From NCBI GenBank assembly GCA_004009845.1, contig RMBW01000158.1, positions 1-47,854 on the forward strand: a DNA stretch of 47,854 bases, in the 5' to 3' direction. The translations under genes were made by a program, and so were the position numbers. Numbering within the stretch: the stretch's first letter is position 1; every line of letters begins with the position of its first letter. Of the stretch, positions 40,783 through 47,854 are shown piece after piece. Source of the DNA: Davidsoniella eucalypti (taxonomy: Eukaryota; Ascomycota; Sordariomycetes; Microascales; Ceratocystidaceae). Under the pieces are notes generated by a model. That model had not been told where the DNA came from, searched no databases, and saw nothing but the letters and a program-made list of their open reading frames with translations.

Positions 40783-40942
40783 GCACGTATGACCATACTC
40801 GATCTCAATGTTGCCTAATTTCGGCCTTAATCATTTTATTCACCATCACCATCTGCTTCAAGCGCATCTTGCAACAGTAAAAACCACCAACACTTCAATC
40901 AACTTTGACCTTCTTCTATGCTTTGACTTATAGCTGCTGTAA

Positions 40943-43393
40943 ATGATGGATTCAAATTTATCCCAAGAGCAGTTGCTGCAGGTTAGTGGTTCTATACATT
41001 TTCCAACAAAATGAATTCCATAACTAAGTAATTTTAATTTATAGAAATACCGACTCGGCTATGAACAACTCCGACGCGACAATGAACAACTCCGAGTCGA
41101 AAAAGAACAGGAACGACGTGAAAAAGAACAGGAACGACGTGAAAAAGAACAACTCCGACTCGACAAGGAAGCTTCAGACCAGAAAGCCGAACAGGAAAGT
41201 CGAAGAGCCGATCAGGAACGACATGAAAAAGAACAGGAAAGCCGAAGAGCCGAACGTTCCGAACGCCTCACTAGGAAGACGACTTTTATAACTTTCCTTT
41301 ACAACTGCTATGCTCTCAACTACAAAACCTTCAAGATAGAGCAGTTCAAGAACCGACACACCACGGGTGGAGCTACCTCAGTTGCCAAAAGATCATATCC
41401 GCATCTTTTCAGACCTTGGTCTGACTTCCCAAGAGTCCACGAGAAGAAGTTCAATGAGTGTCAATCCCTTTTTGGACAGCAACCTTTATTCAAAAACTTT
41501 GGAAGAACTGCTACTGTCCAGTCCAACAGTTCTATGGATTTCCAATCGTGTGAGAAGAGTGTCGTGCTTTTTTCAAAATCTGTTATTGAGGATGATGTTC
41601 GGGATGCTACAAATATCTACCTGCAACATAAAGGTCACGATGAGACCACAAAAGCCTACGACAATGTTGAAATGGTCACATTCAACCCTAATGCCCGATA
41701 TGCCACAGATCTTCGACGTGACGAGAGAGTGTTGGACGAACAGGCCAGCCGGGCTGAGATGGAACAGCTTCAGATCCAAGCTTCACTGGATTCTCAGCTT
41801 GAGGTTATGCTAGAACCTCATGCCCAGGATTTGCTATGGGAAGCTTCATATGAGTCTACTCAGTCTTCACACGAGCTAGAAAGTATGAGTGTTGCTAGTT
41901 CTAGTCACGCCGAGCATGTAACTATGCCTTCCAAGTCCGAAGAGGCTTCAAAGTCCGAAGATGCTTCAAACTCCAAGAGCCCTCCTGCCTCTTATACAAT
42001 CAACAAATTACTGTTCATTGTGGAGTACAAGGCAGCTCATAAGCTCCCTGCTGCTCAGCTCCGAGAAGCTCTGGAACAGCTTTCAACTTCGGATCCATCT
42101 CTCTTTTATCGCAGTATAGAAAGGGGCACAAGCAGTACCGCGAATCAGGATGGGCCAACAAATGCTCAAGTACTTCAGTTTGTTGCTTGCGCTATAACAC
42201 AGGTATATCATTATATGCTCAACTCTGGCCTTCTTTACGGATACATCACAACTGGCGAGTCTTTCATTTTCTTGACTATCGACAAAAAGACACCTAGTAC
42301 CGTCAATTACTATCTTTGTGTTCCCAGTGAAGATATCTCTAGTATTCCACGCCTTGACCAAGTAAATGGCCCTATGGATACTGAGACGATTGAGGGGCAG
42401 ATCGAAAGTATCAAGCAGACGCCAATTGCTTATATCCTGACGCTGATGCTCCTATCACTTGAACAGCCAAAACTCAGCTTAGAGGATATTCAGGACCTGA
42501 GATCCCGAGTTCGTTCCCTACCATCTAAGTATGAAGATGACGAATCAGACGAAGTAGACTCTAGTTCAAGCTCAAGCTTCGGACCTCACCCAACTGCCCC
42601 CGGAGAAAGTGGTGATGGAGGAGGACATAGCCGCAGTTTTGTGCATCGGCCTCAAACACAAACTGCTTGCCCCCCCCTTTCTAGCTACTGTACACAGCAA
42701 TGTCTCTATGGTTTAGTCCATGGCCTGGACCTTGACCAAACCTGCCCAAACTACCTGTTTCACCAGCAAGCTACTGAGGATACTCAAGGCCAACGTCATC
42801 CCTTGAGTTTCTCTCAGTTCTTGAAAGCTATCAAGATTCAAATGGACGATAATCTTGACAATGGCTGTGAAGATCTGAACAAACATGGTGCTGTTGGGTC
42901 CTTGGTCAAACTCACATTATACCCACTTGGCTATACATTTGTTGGAAAAGGTATTGAGAGTGAAGATCTGTGGCTGCTTCGAAGAGAGCTTCTTGCTTAT
43001 TCGAAGCTCAGGACACTCCAAGGAACTGCTATTCCTGTTTGTCTTGGAAGTGTCATGCTGAAGATGGGAGTTCCTCTAAGGCTCCATGATTATAAGCATG
43101 TTCTTTTACTTTCTTATGCTGGCGAGTCTATCACATCGCTGTCGGAGGAGGGCTACAACTACCTTAGAGAGATGGCTTCTCAAATGGCGGAATATGGTGT
43201 TGAGCATGGGGATCTTGAAGAGAGAAATATTCTACAAGATCGCAAGTCAGGGAAGCTGATGATCATTGATTTTGATATGGCAAAGATTCTAGACCTGCCA
43301 CAATCAAGAAAGAGACCTTTTGGTAGTATTGATACCGAGCCAGAAAAGCGGTCTAAGAAGTTGTATGTAGACCAAGCTCATGTTTTAGTGTGA
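40943..43393 (+). CDS. Coiled coil + REase-like + kinase-like protein
   Basis: Two exons (40943-40981, 41045-43393) encode about 795 residues. The intron is 63 nt, GTTAGT...TAACTAAG...ATAG, phase 0. Order: short leader MMDSNLSQEQLLQ; charged coiled coil (about 14-80, with EKEQERR repeats); a conserved middle part; a nuclease-like segment with the E-x-K core of PD-(D/E)XK enzymes at about 338-347 (IVEYKAAHKL) followed by LYGYITTGESFIFL; acidic and serine-rich linker; kinase-like domain with K648, E661, HGD 734-736, N741 and DFD 755-757; basic cluster near 768-785 that could be a nuclear signal. Proteins with this pairing are expanded in fungi and have been related to Crinkler-type effector and conflict systems. 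The activity of either domain is inference. Confidence 0.88.
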
Positions 43394-43629
43394 TTGAGTG
43401 TATAAAATATATTCTGTTTTCCAAAATACTAGAATCTTTTATGAACCTACCTTTTTTCTTAGGAATCAGCTTGTAATGTCATTAAGCTTAATATCCAACA
43501 ATCATTTGATAACGGGTTGAACAATGTGGGACACCACTGGTCCGCTCATTTTCTCGGCAGAGCGAACTAGAGTTGATGAATGTAAGTGCTATGACTTGAT
43601 GTTTTCCCTTGATTCAGATGTCCACACTA

Positions 43630-43732
43630 CATACTATACCAAAGCTGTTAAATTTATGTATATAAGGAGGCCGTTTCTTTCCTTATTCCTGTCTAGTTAT
43701 TTCCATTTCCTCTCTATCTTCTTCGACCTCCT
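43630..43732 (+). repeat. Degenerate Copia-like LTR
   Basis: tatataaggaggccg and the following pyrimidine-rich stretch (gtctagttatttcc...ctctctatcttctt) match the promoter region of the LTR at 21195-21362 in the opposite orientation. The hairpin region upstream is mutated (taccaaagctgtt for taccacagccgtt). Confidence 0.6.
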
Positions 43733-43910
43733 GAGATGTGCGATTGGCTAAAATTCATAGAAATGGTAAGTTTTCTATGACTTTGCTTACCAAGAATGTT
43801 TTTGTGATATGTATTAAGTACGTTTGTTTTCTTTGCTCCTAATTATTTAGCTAAGAAAAAGTTTTTAATAATTTAAACTCAATTTAATAATTCAACTTCT
43901 AAAAAGGGTC

Positions 43911-43960
43911 TTTTTTTTTTTTTTTATTCATTTATCTTATGGAGCTATAGAGCTATGAAG
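43911..43960 (-). mobile_element. LINE-1 tail insertion (minus)
   Basis: A run of 15 T (43911-43925) followed by the reverse complement of the LINE-1 tail motif (attcatttatcttatggagc...). Flanked by the 9-bp direct repeat taaaaaggg (43900-43908 and 43963-43971). Another insertion truncated to about 35 bp plus poly(A). Confidence 0.8.
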
Positions 43961-43971
43961 ATTAAAAAGGG

Positions 43972-44262
43972 GTTTTAAATAATTATAAATTTAAAGTTTT
44001 AGATTTATGGTGGAATTAGAAAACAAATGATAATAACTGTAAGCATTCGATACTTTTATTTGTATAAAGTGGTAATGTTTATTCAGAATTGGTTACAAAT
44101 TTGAAGTGTTTCACAAAGATGTCTTGAGCAGAAACATGTACTAGTTCCAGGGAGTGGAAACTAACTAAGTAGAAGTAGCTTGCCTTTTCTGTTTCTTTTC
44201 ACCGAGGAGCACATAATTTAGGAACTGTGCCTATCAAAAAAAAGTGCACAAAGACCAAAAAG
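43972..44262. other. Intergenic, 3' side of the 5S gene
   Basis: AT-rich sequence; nothing supported except the T run just past the 5S gene (aaaaag at 44256-44261 on the plus strand), the expected RNA polymerase III stop. Confidence 0.5.
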
Positions 44263-44381
44263 ACATACAACACCCGGTATTCCCACGTGGTCACCCACCG
44301 TAGTACTGATCGAGCGCTTGATAGTTTAACTAGGGGAGAGCGGACGGGATCCCGTGCTTTCTATTAGCTGTGGTCGTATGT
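44263..44381 (-). rRNA. 5S ribosomal RNA gene
   Basis: 119 nt on the minus strand, starting ACATACGACCACAGC and ending GTGTTGTATGT. The two ends pair (ACATAC/GTATGT). The core TCCCGTCCGCTC and GGTGGGTGACCACGTGGGAAT match fungal 5S rRNA, and the latter covers the internal C box for TFIIIA. A T run follows directly. 5S genes are dispersed singly in many filamentous fungi, so a lone copy is normal. No lesion is evident. Confidence 0.93.
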
Positions 44382-44403
44382 TGTTGTTGTTGTTGTTGTT
44401 GTT
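44380..44403 (-). repeat. (AAC)8 microsatellite, 3' tail of LINE-2
   Basis: Eight GTT units on the plus strand, (AAC)8 on the minus strand, end at the first two bases of the 5S gene. The minus-strand LINE-2 runs directly into it. Some LINEs end in short tandem repeats instead of poly(A), so this is probably the tail of LINE-2. Confidence 0.65.
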
Positions 44404-47400
44404 CTATTTATCCTCTTGGATCTACATAGTTTTTAGCTAATACCATTTTCGAGTCCGAGCATATACAAGCACAGGGTCAACCCACTGAGTACATGTATCT
44501 CGATTTTTCTGAGCACCATTTTCTTCTTCCTCACGCCTGATATGAAAGACCGAGCTCTATCCAGTTACCTGGCGTCCGCTCCCGGGCTTCATGTCCCTCA
44601 CATCCTCATCCTTCCCCACCCCTGTATAAAGTTTTCCATCAGAAGGTCTTACAAGGTGATTGTACGACTGTAGCCCTGATAGTTGGCTTGTTCTTCGTCC
44701 CGTATCAGAGCTTTGGCTAGCGTCCGTCTCCCCTTGAACGTGGCAAGCAGCTTTAGGGTGAATCGGGTGCTCCAAGGTCTGGTTCGTCTTCGGCAGGTCC
44801 ATAAGTGAGTCCTATCTTTGTCTTTTCCGCATCTGGCACATGTGAGGACTGCATTCTCGTGCTTTCGGACGGTATGGTAGTCCTTAAAATCGCCGTGCCC
44901 AGATAGAGCGGCTAAAACCTTTCCTTGTATGTTTCTCGGTCCTCCTGGTACGGCTGAACGCTTCAGATTGGGGAAACCCAGGGTTCTGCGTTCTTCATTA
45001 TCTCTAATGGCCGCCTGGTTCCTAAACCACCTTTCAAAGTCCTCTTGTTGTCCTTCATGTATCCTCCTCCTAGCTTTGGCGACTGACATTTTCATGTCAG
45101 GGTCCTCATACATTCTGAGTTCCTGTCTAGACTGTCCCGGGTGTGGGTTCACTGCCGCTGCCTTGGCTAGTTTGTCCGCCTCTTCATTTCCAACTACACC
45201 TTCATGTCCAGGTACCCATATGCAGTGTACCTTTCTGTTCCGGCGCTTCGTCTTAATGGCCTGGATGATGGTTTGTGCTCTGTCCACTTCAGCCTGTGAT
45301 GAGCCTGGTTTATTCTTCGGGCTGGTCAGGCGGGTGATTGCCGCTTGATTGTCCAGGCAAAGCCAGACTGTATCACAGTCCTTCAGGGACGCCATCTCCA
45401 GGTTTTCAAGTCCTCGTAAGATGGCTATGATTTCAGCGTCTATGACTTCCTTCATGCTGCCACACTTTTCGTTTCCCTTGAGCAGGAGATTTGTACCCTG
45501 TGAGGCAGTCCAACCTGCCCCTGTCCATCCATTTTCCATCTTTGACCCATCTGTATACAACCACACATCAGTAGGTGGCCTCGTTCGTCGTAGTTGTTGG
45601 TGTCTTGCTGCGGCTGCTGCTTTGTCTAGGCCCACCAGAATGGCTTCTGGTGGTGGGGTGTCTGCTGTGGCTGGAACTGGGTCGAAAGTTCCGTATGCAA
45701 CAATAGATTTCCCAAGGCTGCTCAGTAAATCCCTGATGTGGGGGAGGGCCTGTCTGACCGCTCCCGATCTTAGGATGACTCCTTTCATGAGTGGGTGCAT
45801 TGGGTCTAGTTGATACCATCTAACGGCTTCCCTTTTGACTGCATAGTCTAGGAGAATCTGCACTGGAGGCAGATTTGCGAGCATGTGGAGAAGTGCTGTA
45901 GGTGTGGTGTTGTAGACCGGCAGTGCCGCCAGTAGTGCTTTCCTCAAGGCTTTGGAGATAGTGTCAATCTTGCCTTTGTTGCCGTGTTCACCTGCGACCC
46001 ACCAGGCGGCTGCGCAGTATGTGATGATTGGCACGAAGATAGCTTTGACCACTCTAATGATTTCTTCTACTGGAGCGCCATGCTTGCACCCTTTCAGGAT
46101 TTGCAAAGCGGCGACATTCCTCTCTAGCTTCTTTGCTGTTTCAATCACGTGTGGTTTAAACGCCAGTTTTCTGTCAAACCATACTCCTAGCCACCTTAGT
46201 GCTTTGTCCTTCTGTGTTGCCTCTATGACTGGGAGACCGGTCACCTGTAGAGCGGGGTTGTCATCTTCTCCTCTTTTCTTCTTTGTCCTTCTTGAGAAGT
46301 GGATGAGGCCGAATTTCTTCTGGTCTAGCTTTAGGCCGTTTTCCGTGGCCCATCTGGTCGTGGCTGCTAGGTGGTCCTTCAACTGGGCGATGCATCCTTC
46401 GTGAGTGTCATCCGTGACTTTCCAGGCCCCATCATCCATATATCCCTTCAGCTTGACTGGATTTCCGGTGAAGAGGGGGGCCATGTACAGTGAGTAGAGA
46501 ATGGGTGACACTGGCGAGCCCTGTGGTAAGCTGCCTGATGTCGGGCCAGGTGTCTCTTTCACTCCGTCCAACACCACCTGGGCCTTTCGTCCTTCAAGAA
46601 AAGATTGAGTCCATTTGGTCAGGTATGGGGGCCAGTTTTGTTCCACAAGTCTGGCTACCATTCTGTTTGGCATAATTCCATCGAAGGCTCCAGAGACATC
46701 GAATGTGAGGAGTGCTGCCACTTTCCCTTTTCTGAGATCTTCTTTGATTTCGCTGACGAGTGCTGTTACCAAGTCTGACGCAGATCTTCTTGGTAAAGCG
46801 CAGGTGTAGTTGCCAACAAAGAGACGTCTTCTCACCGATTCGCGGGCCAGTCTGCTAGCTACGATCCTCTCCAGTGCCTTGCCAGCGTCATAGTAGCGAA
46901 ATGAGTCTATATGAGCTGGGTCACTGTAGTCCTTTTCCCAGGCTTCTTGAGGGCGACCAGAACCGCCATTTTGAAGCATTGAGGGTGGTAGCCTGTGCTC
47001 AGGCAGAGATTGAAGAGGTGTGTGATTATTCTCCCAAGGAAGGGCCAGCTGTTGGCAAGGTCCTTGTTCGAATACGGTCTTCTCCAGGGGCTGTGTTCAG
47101 AGGTTTGAAAACCGCCTCTCTAGCCTCCTCCTCTTCTATGGGTGTCCATCTTTCACTGAGGTCTGCTCTTACTGTAGGTCGGTCTATGTCTGGAGACCTT
47201 TGCCCTTCAAGTGTGCGTCTCGCAGAGTTTGCAGTTTGTCTTCTGAGGTCTCGGCCATCACTCCATTGGCTTTCTTCAGGGCAGGGGATCTGGACTTCTG
47301 GGTCTGATGAGCCATTTCGCGGCATGGAAGCCTTCTGTGGCGAGTTTAGAGTGGAAACCACATTTCTGAAAAATTCGCGACAAGCGTTGGCGATTGGTTG

Positions 47401-47854
47401 TTGAAGTGTGCTGTTGCAGTCTTATAGACACCTTCTGCTAGGGTGAGGTCATCCGTTAGGTTTTAGCTCCGCTCTTCACCAGCGGAGTAGCGAGGTGATT
47501 CCTTCTGGCCTGAGAGAGTTCTCGTTTGGCCTCTCGGCATTCGGCCCCCACCATCTATAACCTGTCCCCTTGACTAATCGAGTAGGTGTTGCTGAGTCGA
47601 TAGCACTCTGCATCTTGGCAAGTAGTGTCTCGCGAAGGTTTCGAGTTCCGCTGTGTTATTGTGTTGTCCTTTGATAGGAAAGGTGCCATATCGTCCGCTA
47701 TCCTTTGGCACTCTTTGTTGAACTTCTCTTCGTCCATCTCTCTCCAGCATTTTGTCTTGGTTGGACTGAATGGGGCCGGGCTGTGTATTTCCAGTATTCT
47801 CGGGTAGTGGTCACTCCCGCAATCTAGGGAGGCATCTGCATGGAGGCGAACCAC
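44404..47854 (-). mobile_element. LINE-2, decayed, runs off the right edge
   Basis: Minus-strand non-LTR retrotransposon of a different family from LINE-1. It has a 3' UTR of about 245 bp ending at the (AAC)8 tail, then RNase H, reverse transcriptase, and upstream pieces of linker and endonuclease in several frames up to the window edge. Confidence 0.88.
44649..47854 (-). pseudogene. LINE-2 ORF2, multiply frameshifted
   Basis: The longest open part (46979-44649, about 776 codons) has reverse transcriptase (LLTFDVSGAFDGI, GSLPQGSPVSPILY, KGYMDDGAW), RNase H (LYTDGSKMENGW, DAEIIAILRGL, LCLDNQAAI, VPGHEGVVGNEEADKLAK) and a terminal CX2CX8HX3C motif (CARCGKDKDRTHLWTC). The RT start (APGEDRIRT) lies in another frame at 47026-47361. 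The end of an endonuclease (DCGSDHYPRILEI) lies in a further frame at 47555-47854. At least two frameshifts therefore separate the parts, so this copy cannot make a full protein. Confidence 0.9.

Noticed and set aside
1..47854. tRNA genes and tRNA-primed sites
   Set aside because: Short box-B-like strings (for example near 37571 and 34670) lack a box A and a cloverleaf. No tRNA was supported, and the LTR primer sites match the LTRs themselves.

Overview
The window looks like a repeat-rich, probably accessory compartment of a filamentous ascomycete (Pezizomycotina) genome. The grounds are fungal intron signals (GTAAGT or GTTAGT, CTAAC-type branch points, short 63-137 nt introns), a HET-domain gene, a Fungal_trans_2-type transcription-factor relic, a small secreted cysteine-rich protein, a pogo/Fot1-type transposon, Tad-like LINEs, chromoviral LTR retrotransposons and a dispersed 5S rRNA gene. 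The species cannot be named from sequence alone.

Positions 1-20,809 are a nested block of retroelements. Three related LTR families (called A, B and C here) sit in or against two copies of one LINE (LINE-1) in opposite orientations. Family B has a complete element (3988-10286) with identical LTRs, a 5-bp target duplication and open gag and pol. Family A is present as two decayed copies (1-2201 and 15463-20629) plus fragments. Family C is a 1.38-kb non-autonomous element (13410-14785) with LTRs and no recognisable coding region, plus two more LTRs. All three families carry an 11-nt primer-binding site just inside the 5' LTR that is exactly complementary to an 11-mer inside their own LTR, 55 nt after a TATA box. 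A variable triplet in that 11-mer covaries with the primer site in each family. This is the signature of Tf1/sushi-type self-primed reverse transcription.

Positions 20,810-30,300 are mostly AT-rich and gene-poor. They hold Copia-like LTR remnants, a frameshifted transcription-factor pseudogene, small dispersed repeats and one unrecognised reading frame that appears frameshifted near its start.

Positions 30,300-43,400 hold the best cellular genes. These are a two-exon HET-domain gene, a two-exon secreted cysteine-rich protein, and a two-exon protein in which a coiled coil precedes a restriction-endonuclease-like domain and a kinase-like domain. A broken paralogue of that last gene lies upstream of it, along with an inverted repeat of another coding fragment, a frameshifted SAP-domain frame, an internally deleted pogo-like transposon and tiny LINE-1 tails with target duplications.

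Positions 43,400-47,854 carry a Copia-LTR relic, another LINE-1 tail, a 5S rRNA gene and a second, frameshifted LINE (LINE-2). LINE-2 has an (AAC)8 tail that ends exactly at the 5' end of the 5S gene, and its 5' part runs off the window.
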